A stretch of 64,000 nt of DNA. Source: Lacisediminihabitans changchengi. Lineage in GTDB: Bacteria; Actinomycetota; Actinomycetes; Actinomycetales; Microbacteriaceae. The stretch spans positions 62,001-126,000 of the forward strand of contig NZ_JAEPES010000003.1 in NCBI RefSeq assembly GCF_016634425.1, given 5' to 3'. The notes below the pieces were generated by a model. It made no database searches. It had not been told where the DNA came from and saw only the letters and a list, made by a program, of their open reading frames with translations. Each line of letters begins with the position of its first letter. Position 1 is the first letter of the stretch. The position numbers were made by a program, and so were the translations under genes. This document shows positions 41,234-50,437 of the stretch, one piece after another.

Positions 41234-43060
41234 CTAACCGACCGTAGAGATGCCCTCCGTCGCCGTTGCGCCGCTATACATCTCTTCGATGACCTGCGAG
41301 AAATCTTTGAGGATGACGTTGCGCTTGATGCTGAGCTTCGGCGTGAGGTGTCCGCTCGCCTCGGTCAGATCTTCGGTGAGGACGACGAACTTGCGGATCG
41401 ACTCTGCACGCGAGACCGTCGCGTTCGCGGCATCCACCGCTCGTTGGATCTCATCGAGCACCTTGGGATTGCGCGAGGCCTCGCTGATGCTCTGAGTCGC
41501 GTCCTCGCCATTGTTGTTGAGCCATACCGGCAGCATCTCCTCGTCGAGGGTGATCAGCGCCGAGATGAATGGCTTCTGCTCACCCACGACGACCACCTGG
41601 CCGATGATCGGGTTGGCGCGGATCGGGTCTTCGAGTTGAGCTGGCGAGACGTTCTTGCCGCCCGCGGTCACGATGATCTCCTTCTTGCGACCGGTGATCG
41701 TGAGGAATCCATCGTCGTCGAGCTGACCGATGTCGCCGGTTTTAAACCATTCACCGTCGAAGACCTTCGCGGTCTCTTCCGGGTTTTTCCAGTAGCCGTC
41801 GAAGACGTCGACGCCCTTCACCTGTATCTCGCCGTCGTCGGCGATCCGCACGGACATGCCGGGCAGCGGTGGTCCGACGGTTCCGATCTTGAAGTTCGAG
41901 GGCGGGTTGACCGACACCGGAGCGGTGGTCTCGGTGAGGCCGTAGCCCTCCATGATCGTGATGCCGAGGCTGCGGTAGAAGTGGCCGAGGCGGAGGCCGA
42001 GGGGGGCAGACCCAGACACCGCGTACTTCACCTTGCCGCCCATCGCGGCGCGGATCTTCGACAGCACGAGACGGTCGAGCACGGCGAATTGGATGCTGAG
42101 ACCGAACGGCACCGAGCCGGCGTCGAGCGCCTTCGAGTGCGCGATGGCGACCTCGGCGGCCTTGCGGAAGATGCGGCCGCGGCCGCCGGCTTCCGCCTTC
42201 TGCTCAGACGAGTTGTAGACCTTCTCGAACACCCGCGGCACGGCGAGGAGGAAGGTGGGCTGAAACGATGCCATCGCCGGGAGCAGCTGCTTGGTGTCGG
42301 ACTGGTGACCGGTCTTGACACCGCCGTAGATGTTGAGCACCGAGATGAACCGCGCGAAGACGTGCGCCATGGTGATGAACAGCAGGGTGCTGGAATCGTC
42401 GTTGACGATCTCCGGCAGTCGATGTGACGAGTTGCGAACCAACTCCACGAAGTTGGAGTGCGTGAGCACGACGCCCTTCGGGCGGCCGGTGGTTCCCGCG
42501 GTGTAGATCAGGGTGGCGAGGTCGGAGCCCTGGGCGATCACGCGGCGACGTTCGATCTCGTCGTCCGCGACATCCGTTCCCGCGGCGGCGAGCTTAGCGA
42601 GATCGCCCAGATCGATCTGCCAGGCCTGGCCGACCAGAGGGAGATCGGCGCGGATCTCATCGAAGCGCGAGAACTGCTCGGCGGTCTCAGTGACCATCGC
42701 GATGGCTCCGGAGTCGCTGAGATCCCAGTGGATCTGGCTGGGCGAGGAGGTCTCGTAAACCGGTACCAAAACCGCCCCGGCGAACCAGGTGGCGAAGTCG
42801 AGAAGGCTCCACTCATACCGGGTCTTGCACATCAGGCCGATCTTGTCGCCGGGCTGGATACCTGCGTTCACCAGCCCCTTGGCGAGGGCGATCACCTGGG
42901 AGTGAAATTGTGCCGCAGTCACGTCCTGCCAGCCACCGTTTGCGGTGGGGAGGGAGAAGAGCGGTCGATCGGGAGTGAGTCGAACCCGCTCGAGAAGCAG
43001 GTCGGTCACGTTGGCTGTCGGGTCGGCCTCGACCACGGCGGGTGCGTCGTATTGTTGCAC
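41234..43060 (-). CDS. Long-chain fatty acid-CoA ligase (FadD/FadD15-like)
   Basis: 608 aa ANL-superfamily adenylating enzyme. The AMP-binding signature LIYTAGTTGRPKGVVLTHSN, the middle motif GYGLTETTAPV and the late motifs TGDIGQLDDDGFLTITGRKKEIIVTAGGKNVSPAQLE are all present. It activates fatty acids with ATP and coenzyme A. The GTG at 43060 follows GAAGGAG. It is divergent from the glucokinase gene and converges on def. Confidence 0.92.
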   Translation of the reverse strand: MQQYDAPAVVEADPTANVTDLLLERVRLTPDRPLFSLPTANGGWQDVTAAQFHSQVIALAKGLVNAGIQPGDKIGLMCKTRYEWSLLDFATWFAGAVLVPVYETSSPSQIHWDLSDSGAIAMVTETAEQFSRFDEIRADLPLVGQAWQIDLGDLAKLAAAGTDVADDEIERRRVIAQGSDLATLIYTAGTTGRPKGVVLTHSNFVELVRNSSHRLPEIVNDDSSTLLFITMAHVFARFISVLNIYGGVKTGHQSDTKQLLPAMASFQPTFLLAVPRVFEKVYNSSEQKAEAGGRGRIFRKAAEVAIAHSKALDAGSVPFGLSIQFAVLDRLVLSKIRAAMGGKVKYAVSGSAPLGLRLGHFYRSLGITIMEGYGLTETTAPVSVNPPSNFKIGTVGPPLPGMSVRIADDGEIQVKGVDVFDGYWKNPEETAKVFDGEWFKTGDIGQLDDDGFLTITGRKKEIIVTAGGKNVSPAQLEDPIRANPIIGQVVVVGEQKPFISALITLDEEMLPVWLNNNGEDATQSISEASRNPKVLDEIQRAVDAANATVSRAESIRKFVVLTEDLTEASGHLTPKLSIKRNVILKDFSQVIEEMYSGATATEGISTVG

Positions 43061-43218
43061 GGCAACTCCTTCGGTACCGGTTGTTCCAGTCCGTCCACCC
43101 TCTGGCGGGGACCGGTGTGCGTGGCGATGGCCCGCACGGTTGTCTAAACTCTAAAGGTGCATGCCGCGTGGCGGCTGGTCATGTGCGCTTTCCCACGAAC
43201 AAGAAGAGGTCGACGTCT

Positions 43219-44166
43219 GTGCACGCTATAGGAATCGACATCGGGGGAACGAAGATCGCCGGCGCTGTGGTCACCGAGGCCGGCGAGATCGTGGCGGAGG
43301 ATCGCCTCCCCACCCCGAGCGGTGACTCCGAGGCGATCATCGACGCTGTCGTTGGCATGATCGAGCGTCTCGCCGTCGGTTACGACGTGGCGGCTGCGGG
43401 AGTCGCGGCCCCCGGGTTCATCGACGCGGCGCAGTCGGTCGTCTACTACACCCCCAACATCAGCTGGCGACACGAGCCGTTGCGCGAGCGCCTTTTGTCC
43501 CGCCTCGACCTGGCCATCACTATCGACAACGACGCCAACGCGGCCGGCTGGGCGGAATACCGCTTCGGCGCCGGGCAGAACGTCGGTGACATGACGATGC
43601 TCACCATCGGTACCGGTGTCGGCGGCGCGATCGTCAACCAGGGCCGGCTATTCCGCGGCGGCTTCGGTGCGGGTGCGGAGCTGGGGCACATGCGCGTCGT
43701 CCCCGACGGCCTGCCCTGCGGGTGCGGCGCACGCGGCTGCATCGAGCAATACGGCTCGGGCCGCGCACTACTGCGCATGGCGAACGAGATAGCGGATGTC
43801 GGCGGCATCGGCCTTCAGCTGGCCAACGTCCGGGCACGCAAGGGCGCGCTCAGCGGGCCAGATGTGGCCGACCTGATCGTCGCGGGTGACTCCGGAGCCA
43901 TCCAGGCCCTGCGCGAGCTCGGCGGCTGGATCGGCCAGGCCTGTGCCTCGCTGAGCGCGGTGCTCGACCCGCAGATGTTCGTGATCGGCGGTGGCGTCGC
44001 CGTGGCCGGGGATCTGCTCCTCGATCCCATTCGCGAGGCCTATGTGGCCAATCTTCCCGCCCGTGGGTACCACCCGGAGCCGGTGTTCACCATCGCCCAG
44101 CTGGTCAACGACGCCGGTGTGGTCGGGGCTGCCGATCTCGCGCGCCTGCACTACAACGCGCGCTGA
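43219..44166 (+). CDS. ROK-family glucokinase
   Basis: 315 aa. ATP-binding AIGIDIGGTKIAG at the N-terminus, catalytic TIDNDANAAGWAE, and the ROK zinc motif GAELGHMRVVPDGLPCGCGARGCIEQY. It phosphorylates glucose to glucose 6-phosphate; length and motifs match actinobacterial GlkA. The GTG at 43219 follows GAAGAGG. No sugar transporter adjoins it; plsC and aroG follow on the same strand. Confidence 0.9.
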   Translation: MHAIGIDIGGTKIAGAVVTEAGEIVAEDRLPTPSGDSEAIIDAVVGMIERLAVGYDVAAAGVAAPGFIDAAQSVVYYTPNISWRHEPLRERLLSRLDLAITIDNDANAAGWAEYRFGAGQNVGDMTMLTIGTGVGGAIVNQGRLFRGGFGAGAELGHMRVVPDGLPCGCGARGCIEQYGSGRALLRMANEIADVGGIGLQLANVRARKGALSGPDVADLIVAGDSGAIQALRELGGWIGQACASLSAVLDPQMFVIGGGVAVAGDLLLDPIREAYVANLPARGYHPEPVFTIAQLVNDAGVVGAADLARLHYNAR

Positions 44167-44205
44167 CGCTATAACCTGAGCGAACGCTCTCGAAGGCAGG
44201 CCTGA

Positions 44206-44895
44206 ATGTTCTACTGGTTCATGAAGAATCTCGTTGCTGGCCCGCTCCTGACGGCGATCTTTCGGCCCTGGGTGCTCGGTCACGACAACGTGCCGAAGAC
44301 CGGCGGCGTCATCCTGGCCAGCAACCACCTCTCCTTCGTGGACTCCATCTTCTTGCCGCTGTACCTCGACCGACGGATCAGTTTTCTCGCGAAGAGCGAC
44401 TACTACACCGCTCGCGGGCCTCAGGGTTGGTTCGTCAAGAACTTCCTGAAAGGAACCGGCATGCTGCCCATCGACCGTTCGGGCGGAAAGGCCTCGGAGG
44501 CCTCGCTGCAGACCGGCCTCGGCGTGCTCGCTCGGGGCGACATGCTCGGCATCTATCCGGAGGGCACGCGCAGCCCCGACGGCAAGCTGTACCGCGGGCG
44601 CACCGGCGTCGCCCGAATGATCCTCGAGGGGCGCGTGCCGGTGGTGCCCGTGGCCATGGTCCATACCGATCAGGTAATGCCGATCGGCGCGAAGTTCCCC
44701 AAGATCCGCCGCATCGGCATCATCATCGGCGAACCGCTCGACTTCTCCCGGTTCGAGGGCATGGAGGGCGACCGCTTCATCCTGCGCTCCATAACCGACG
44801 AGATCATGTACGAACTCGACCGTCTCAGCTCCCAGGAATACGTGGACGTGTACGCGTCTTCGGTCAAGGAACGCCAGAAGTCGCGCACTCGGTAA
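44206..44895 (+). CDS. plsC: 1-acyl-sn-glycerol-3-phosphate acyltransferase
   Basis: 229 aa. The acyltransferase motifs NHxxxxD (His41-Asp46 in NHLSFVD) and YPEGTRS (117-123) are intact, along with a V-P-V-V-P-V-A-M strand. It acylates lysophosphatidate (or a related lipid) at the membrane; an N-terminal hydrophobic segment anchors it. It starts 39 bp after the glucokinase stop, so likely cotranscribed. Confidence 0.88.
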   Translation: MFYWFMKNLVAGPLLTAIFRPWVLGHDNVPKTGGVILASNHLSFVDSIFLPLYLDRRISFLAKSDYYTARGPQGWFVKNFLKGTGMLPIDRSGGKASEASLQTGLGVLARGDMLGIYPEGTRSPDGKLYRGRTGVARMILEGRVPVVPVAMVHTDQVMPIGAKFPKIRRIGIIIGEPLDFSRFEGMEGDRFILRSITDEIMYELDRLSSQEYVDVYASSVKERQKSRTR

Positions 44896-44981
44896 CCAGC
44901 CGTCGCCCACCCGATAAACTGGCGATCCCGCCTTTCGCGGGTCCCGCCTGCTCCACCACAGCGCACCAAAGGAATATTCCC

Positions 44982-46358
44982 GTGCTCCAGAGCCAAGATG
45001 ACGAGACCGTCGTACTGCCAGATCCTTCTGTGACGGCCGGTCTCGACTATTGGCGCACGCTTCCGATCAAGCAGCAGCCCCAGTGGGCGGATGCCGGGGC
45101 CGTCACGGCCGCATCCGACGAGATCGCGGGTCTTCCGCCGCTGGTCTTCGCCGGCGAGATCGACGTGCTGCGCGAGCGCCTGGCGTCGGCCGCGCGCGGC
45201 GACGCATTCCTGCTGCAGGGAGGCGACTGCGCCGAGACCTTCGCCGGGGCGACCGCCGACGCCATCCGCAACCGGGTGAAGACGATTCTGCAGATGGCTG
45301 TCGTTCTCACCTACGGCGCGTCCACGCCCGTCATCAAGATGGGGCGCATGGCCGGGCAGTTCGCCAAGCCGCGTTCCAGCGACACCGAGACCCGTGGCGG
45401 CGTCACGCTGCCTGCCTACCGCGGCGACATCGTGAACGGGTACGACTTCACTCCGGAGTCGCGCGCGGCCGACCCCCGCCGGCTTGTGCAGGGGTACCAC
45501 ACCTCCGCATCCACCATCAATCTGGTGCGCGCGTTCACGCAGGGTGGTTTCGCCGACCTACGTGAGGTGCACCGCTGGAACCAGGGCTTCGCCCGCAACC
45601 CGGCGAACGCACGCTACGAGCAGATGGCGCACGACATCGACAAGGCGATCAAGTTCATGGAGGCGGCAGGGGCCGACTTCGACGAGCTGAAGCGGGTCGA
45701 GTTCTACACCAGCCACGAGGGTCTGCTCATGGACTACGAACGGCCGATGACGCGCATCGACTCTCGCAACGGCGAGCCCGTGAACACCTCCGCCCACTTC
45801 CTCTGGGTGGGGGAGCGCACCCGCGATCTTGACGGAGCGCACGTCGACTACATGTCGCGCATCCGCAATCCCATCGGCGTGAAGCTCGGTCCGAGCACGA
45901 CGCCCGACGTAATGGAGCGGTTGATCGACAAGCTCGATCCCGACCGCGAGCCGGGTCGACTCACCTTCATCACGCGCATGGGCGCGTCGAAGGTGCGGGA
46001 TGCCCTACCTCCGCTTCTCGAGGCGATCAAGGGTTTCGATGCGACGCCGCTCTGGGTCACCGACCCGATGCACGGCAACGGCCTGACCACGCCGAACGGC
46101 TACAAGACGCGCCGCTTCGACGATGTGGTCGACGAGGTGAAGGGGTTCTTCGCCGCCCATCGTGACGCGGGAACGCACCCCGGCGGCATCCACATCGAGC
46201 TCACCGGTGACGACGTGACCGAATGCCTGGGTGGGTCGGAGCACATCGACGAAGCGACCCTCGCGACACGCTACGAGTCGCTCTGCGATCCGCGCCTCAA
46301 CCACATGCAGTCGCTCGAGCTGGCCTTCCTCGTGGCCGAGGAGCTCGGCGCGGAGTAG
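44982..46358 (+). CDS. aroG: 3-deoxy-7-phosphoheptulonate synthase, class II
   Basis: 458 aa, the length of class II (plant/mycobacterial AroG) DAHP synthases. Characteristic blocks: FLLQGGDCAETF, KMGRMAGQFAKPRS, LPAYRGDIVNG, FYTSHEGLLMDYE, LWVGERTR and WVTDPMHGN with metal ligands. It condenses phosphoenolpyruvate and erythrose 4-phosphate, the first step to aromatic amino acids. The GTG at 44982 follows AAAGGA. The neighbouring kinase (46522) repeats the mycobacterial aroG-pknL neighbourhood. Confidence 0.94.
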   Translation: MLQSQDDETVVLPDPSVTAGLDYWRTLPIKQQPQWADAGAVTAASDEIAGLPPLVFAGEIDVLRERLASAARGDAFLLQGGDCAETFAGATADAIRNRVKTILQMAVVLTYGASTPVIKMGRMAGQFAKPRSSDTETRGGVTLPAYRGDIVNGYDFTPESRAADPRRLVQGYHTSASTINLVRAFTQGGFADLREVHRWNQGFARNPANARYEQMAHDIDKAIKFMEAAGADFDELKRVEFYTSHEGLLMDYERPMTRIDSRNGEPVNTSAHFLWVGERTRDLDGAHVDYMSRIRNPIGVKLGPSTTPDVMERLIDKLDPDREPGRLTFITRMGASKVRDALPPLLEAIKGFDATPLWVTDPMHGNGLTTPNGYKTRRFDDVVDEVKGFFAAHRDAGTHPGGIHIELTGDDVTECLGGSEHIDEATLATRYESLCDPRLNHMQSLELAFLVAEELGAE

Positions 46359-46371
46359 CCCGCTCGCCCTC

Positions 46372-46479
46372 ATTCAGGAGGGCGTTATTCAGGAGGTCGT
46401 GGGGCGGTAGTGATCTGTGGTGCGGGACTGGCGAACATCCGTCACTCCTGTCACACGCGTCACGCGAGCTCCTGAATAA
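46372..46479. repeat. Intergenic inverted/direct repeat ATTCAGGAG
   Basis: TTATTCAGGAG (46385-46395) is an exact inverted match to CTCCTGAATAA (46469-46479), 73 bp apart. A further direct copy ATTCAGGAGG starts at 46372. The element fills the 163-bp space between the convergent aroG and kinase genes. It might form a large stem acting as terminator or be a small extragenic repeat; there is no open reading frame. Confidence 0.7.
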
Positions 46480-46521
46480 AGGCAGTCGCGCGGAAGGGTC
46501 AGGCGAGGATTGGCCGGAGGG

Positions 46522-48486
46522 CTAGCCAGCCTGGAGGGCGACCGTGATCTCGGAGCCCTTGTCGACGGTCTGGCCGGCTCCGGGGCTGATCGACTTGACG
46601 GTGGCGTTGAGTGGCGCCGCCGAGAGGAACTGGCTGATCGGGTTCGCGAACTTGATGCTGAATCCGGCGTCTTTGAGGGTCTTCTGCGCGACCGCCCAGG
46701 TATTGCCGATCACGTTCGGTACGGCGACCGGCTCGGGCCCGTTCGACACGATGAGGCTGACGGAATCGCCCGGCTTGAGCACAGTGCCGCTCGGCACGTC
46801 GATTGCGATCACGTTGCCCTTGTCGACCGTGTCGCTGTAGTCCTGTCGGCCCGTCGAGCCTGTGAGGTCGACCTCCTTGAGCGCGGCCTGGGCATTCGCG
46901 AGTGGCTTGCCTGCCACATCCGGCACAGCGCCGACGGATACCACCAGCGAGATCGGCTGCTTCTGGCCGTACTGGCCGCCCTGAGACAGATCAAGGTCAC
47001 CGGTTCCGTGCGCGGCGATCACGGTGCCCTTCGGCACCGTCGCGTCGAACTGCCGGGTCGAGTCCTTCGCGTCGTAGCTGAACTTGCCGCTCGTGATCGC
47101 GTCTTTCGCGGCCTGCTCGGTCTGTCCAGCAAGGGCGGGCACCGTCAGGATTTTCGGTCCACTGGAGATGAGCAGCTTCACCCGACCGTCGCGCACGACG
47201 TGCGAGCCAGAGCCGGGGTTGGTGTCGGCGACCAGTCCGCTGTTTACCGTGATCGAGGGGGTCGACCCGACCTGCGGGTCGACGCCGAGTCCGAGCTGCT
47301 GGAGCTGGGCCGTCGCCTGCTCGCGAGTCTGTCCGCTCAGCTCGGGGACGGTGACCTGGCCGCCGGGGCCCGGACCGAAGTACCAGCCGGTGCCACCCGC
47401 CAGTGCGGCGAGCAGGATCACCAGACCGAACAACCACCAACCCCGTGAGCGTCGCTTCTCGCTCGTGGCGGCCAGAGCCGTCACCGATTCGGCCACGATC
47501 GGACCGGTGCGGTGACGTCCCTTGTTCGGCTGCTTCGCGCCGCCGAGAATCTGCGTCTCTGCGGTCGGCCCGGTTCCGGCCAGGGCGGTGGGCATGACGG
47601 TGGTGCGGTGAACGGATGTCGCGGCCGTGGCCGGATCGTCGCTGCGCAGAAGCGCCTCGGTCTCGTGCAACTGCTCCAGCATCACGCGGGCGTCACGCGG
47701 GCGCTGGTCCGGGTCGCGCGCCGTCGCCCAGAGCACGAGCTCGTCGAGCTCGGCCGGCACCTTGCCATTCTTCGTGCTGGGCGTCGGCACGGTGTCGTTG
47801 GCGTGCTGGTGAGCGATCTGAAAGGCTTGTTCGCCCTTGAACGGCTGTTCGCCGGCCAACATCTCGTAGAGCATGATGCCGACGGCGTAGATGTCGCTGC
47901 GGGTGTCGGCCACTCCGCGGGTGACGAGCTCGGGGGAGAGATAGGCGATCGTTCCGAGCAACGCGTTGCCGGTCGCGGTGTTCGCGGTCGCGGCGCGAGC
48001 GAGCCCGAAGTCGCCGATCTTGATGCGACCGTCATCGGCCAGCAGCACGTTCTCGGGCTTGAGATCGCGGTGCACTATGCCGTTCTTGTGAGCTGCGGCG
48101 AGCCCGGCGAGGATGGCCTCCATGATGTCCATGGCCTGCACGGTAGTAAGCACCTTGTGCTCTTGCAGCAGGTCACGCAGCGTTATGCCGGGCAGGTACT
48201 CCATCACGAGGTAGGCGGTCTCGCCGTCTTGACCCTGGTCGTAGACGTTGACCACGTTGGGATGCGCGAGTCGAGCCGCCGAACGAGCTTCCTGGATGAA
48301 CCGTGCTTTGTACTGCGAATCGTCAGCGAGGTGGCCGTGCATGACCTTGATTGCTACCCGGCGCTCGAGGCGCAGATCGGTCGCCAGATACACCGTCGCC
48401 ATGCCACCCCGAGCAATGCGCGAACGCACCTGATAGCGGCCGTCGATGAGACGTCCGATCAGGGGGTCGGTGCTTTGGGTGGCCAC
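46522..48486 (-). CDS. PASTA-domain Ser/Thr kinase (PknL-like)
   Basis: 654 aa. An intracellular kinase domain (about 14-280) with GRGGMATVY-type loop, Lys47, HRDLKPEN (Asp141) and DFG (159-161), then a juxtamembrane linker, one transmembrane helix (about 350-370) and four extracellular PASTA repeats, which bind peptidoglycan or lipid II. It should sense cell-wall state and control growth. Placement beside aroG and near an Rv2175c-like gene fits PknL of mycobacteria, yet PknL lacks PASTA repeats. The GTG at 48486 is the start. Positions 48487-48687 upstream hold no clear gene. Confidence 0.88.
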   Translation of the reverse strand: MATQSTDPLIGRLIDGRYQVRSRIARGGMATVYLATDLRLERRVAIKVMHGHLADDSQYKARFIQEARSAARLAHPNVVNVYDQGQDGETAYLVMEYLPGITLRDLLQEHKVLTTVQAMDIMEAILAGLAAAHKNGIVHRDLKPENVLLADDGRIKIGDFGLARAATANTATGNALLGTIAYLSPELVTRGVADTRSDIYAVGIMLYEMLAGEQPFKGEQAFQIAHQHANDTVPTPSTKNGKVPAELDELVLWATARDPDQRPRDARVMLEQLHETEALLRSDDPATAATSVHRTTVMPTALAGTGPTAETQILGGAKQPNKGRHRTGPIVAESVTALAATSEKRRSRGWWLFGLVILLAALAGGTGWYFGPGPGGQVTVPELSGQTREQATAQLQQLGLGVDPQVGSTPSITVNSGLVADTNPGSGSHVVRDGRVKLLISSGPKILTVPALAGQTEQAAKDAITSGKFSYDAKDSTRQFDATVPKGTVIAAHGTGDLDLSQGGQYGQKQPISLVVSVGAVPDVAGKPLANAQAALKEVDLTGSTGRQDYSDTVDKGNVIAIDVPSGTVLKPGDSVSLIVSNGPEPVAVPNVIGNTWAVAQKTLKDAGFSIKFANPISQFLSAAPLNATVKSISPGAGQTVDKGSEITVALQAG

Positions 48487-48687
48487 CGCATGATTCTAAA
48501 GTTGGCGGGGCTGAAGGCCCGGCCAAAACACCGTGCGGCGCGGGATGGACCTCAAGTTGTGATCGGAAAGTGATGCGCGAGGGCGCGCCATCCGCTCAGC
48601 ACGGAGACGCACGGTAGGGATTCGCACGGTGAGGTGCGAGGGCATATGGCGGCGTCCGAATCGGTCCCGTGCGGGTCGGCCGCGTCC

Positions 48688-49845
48688 CTAGCGCAGCTGG
48701 GAGAGAGCGGCGCGTGCCGTGCTCTCCCACTTCGCGTAGGCGTCCGGGTAGGCCGAACGCTGCACTGCCTGTGCTGCCTGCGTGACGGTCTTGGTCTGCC
48801 AGTTCGCGATGTCGAGCAGGCCATTGGTCTTGCCGCGGTTCGGATTGGTCTTGCCGCCGAAGAACAGCCGGGCCGAGTAGGTCGGATCGGTCACCTGGGC
48901 CGGGGTTCCCCAACCGGTACTTGGACGCTGCTGGAACAGGCCGAGGGAGTCGCGGTCGCCGTAGTGGAGGTTGCGGAGACCAGATTCCTGCAGCGCTGCG
49001 GCCAGACCGATGACGATTCCGTAGTCCGGAACCCCGAGCGATCGACCGACGCTGATGATCGTGCGTGCGTTCGCCGCCATCTCGGCGCTCAGAGCGACGA
49101 CCGGTGCGGTGCTGGTCGGCAGGGCTGGGCCCGGGGCCGGGGCGGGGGTGATGCTGACGGCGGGCGTCGAGTTCAGAATGGGGGTCGAGCTCACCGCGGC
49201 GGCCGTTGATCCGGGAATCGCGATGGACTGGCCCGGGTAGATGATGCTGGACAGGCTCAGGCCATTGGCCGTGAGGATTGCCTGGGTGCTCGTTCCGTAA
49301 CGGGCCGCGATGTGCCCGATCGTGTCACCCTTCTGAATCGTGTATCGGCCACCGATCGCGCCAGCGCTCGGCGCGGGGGGCGTGGGCCGTGCGACGACGG
49401 GGACCGCCCCGGAGGCGCTGAGCCTGAGTACCTGACCCGGAAAGATCACCGACTTCCAGCCGAGGCCGTTGAGGGCGAGAACGGATGCCGTTGCCAGGCC
49501 GAAGCGGCCGGCGATGCTGCTGACGGAGTCGCCGGCAGCCACGGTGTACGTGGTCGGGGCTGCCGCAGTGCTGGGCGCGGCGACCGAGGTCTGCTCGGTC
49601 GAGGGCGTCAGTGCGGTTTTGCTCGCGCCCGCGAAGGCATGGCGAACCGTCTTGGCGAGTTCGCCGGGCGTGGTCTTCGGCTTCTCGGTGCGCTTCGGCG
49701 ACACCGGGTGGATCGGTCCGGTGAGCCCGAGCCCCACCGCCATCGACCCAGCGACCACGATCGGAATCGTCGCGAAAAGACTGCGTCCCACGCGTTCGCG
49801 CGCGGTCTGAGATTCTTTGCGCGCGCGCTGTTCCGAGTTGTTCAT
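48688..49845 (-). CDS. Secreted/anchored LysM cell-wall protein with transglycosylase-like domain
   Basis: 385 aa. One N-terminal hydrophobic segment (about 23-41) gives export or anchoring, followed by a Pro/Thr/Ala-rich linker, two LysM peptidoglycan-binding domains (about 99-143 and 167-211), another linker, and a C-terminal lysozyme-like domain with AALQESGLRNLHYGDRDSLGLFQQRPSTGWG, where Glu287 sits at the catalytic position of SLT-type enzymes. Probably binds and cuts or remodels the cell wall. ATG 49845 is preferred to GTG 49860 because of GGGAA 6-7 bp upstream. Confidence 0.83.
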   Translation of the reverse strand: MNNSEQRARKESQTARERVGRSLFATIPIVVAGSMAVGLGLTGPIHPVSPKRTEKPKTTPGELAKTVRHAFAGASKTALTPSTEQTSVAAPSTAAAPTTYTVAAGDSVSSIAGRFGLATASVLALNGLGWKSVIFPGQVLRLSASGAVPVVARPTPPAPSAGAIGGRYTIQKGDTIGHIAARYGTSTQAILTANGLSLSSIIYPGQSIAIPGSTAAAVSSTPILNSTPAVSITPAPAPGPALPTSTAPVVALSAEMAANARTIISVGRSLGVPDYGIVIGLAAALQESGLRNLHYGDRDSLGLFQQRPSTGWGTPAQVTDPTYSARLFFGGKTNPNRGKTNGLLDIANWQTKTVTQAAQAVQRSAYPDAYAKWESTARAALSQLR

Positions 49846-50036
49846 TAGTTTCCCGCTCACTGCCGGCCCCCGCAGGCGTAGTTACTGCTGTGCCATAACG
49901 CTGACACAGTTGATGATGCCTGTCAATTAAAGGGACAGGTGTTACTGGTGTGCAAGCTGTGATGATCTGAGGTGGTTGTGGCGCCGATCGCCGCGTGGTG
50001 CGCTGCACCCACAGCGAATTCTGAAAGACTGATGGG

Positions 50037-50378
50037 GTGACTACTGCTTCGGAAACTGCCTGGCTCTCCATTCCCGACCTGGTCGACATCCTTGGAATCG
50101 GCGTCAGCAAGGTTCGTCGCCTCATCGAGGACCACTCCTTGCTTGCCGCCAAAATCGACGGCGTCTGGAAGGTGCCCGAGGTGTTCCTCCGCGACGGCGA
50201 ACCACTGGTCGAGCTTCGCGGCACTGTGCTGGTGCTCCACGATGCCGGGTTTACCGATGAGGAAGCGATGCGCTGGTTGCTCTCGGAAGAAGAGAGTCTC
50301 GGCGCGCCGCCGATCGACGCCCTGCGCGCCGGTCGCAAAGCCGAGGTGCGTCGCGTAGCCCAGGCGCTCGGCTTCTAG
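50037..50378 (+). CDS. Rv2175c-like DNA-binding protein
   Basis: 113 aa. An N-terminal helix-turn-helix (WLSIPDLVDILGIGVSKVRRLIEDHSLLAAKIDGVWKVPE, about 7-46) and a small C-terminal domain with LRGTVLVLHDAGFTDEEAMRWL match mycobacterial Rv2175c, which binds DNA and is phosphorylated by PknL. The neighbouring kinase gene and the prenyl synthase are the same neighbours as in mycobacteria. GTG 50037 follows GATGG. Its N-terminal TTASET threonines could be phosphosites; that is inference. Confidence 0.85.
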   Translation: MTTASETAWLSIPDLVDILGIGVSKVRRLIEDHSLLAAKIDGVWKVPEVFLRDGEPLVELRGTVLVLHDAGFTDEEAMRWLLSEEESLGAPPIDALRAGRKAEVRRVAQALGF

Positions 50379-50437
50379 GAAGTTCCGCCGGGCCAGCACA
50401 CGCCGGGCCAGGTCGCGCCGAGTCAGGTCGCGCCGGG

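Noticed and set aside
48487..48687. 201-bp gap with several CACGG/GCACGG repeats and short frames
   Set aside because: No open frame with a ribosome binding site or conserved sequence, and no stable hairpin with a T-run; only short GC-rich repetition.
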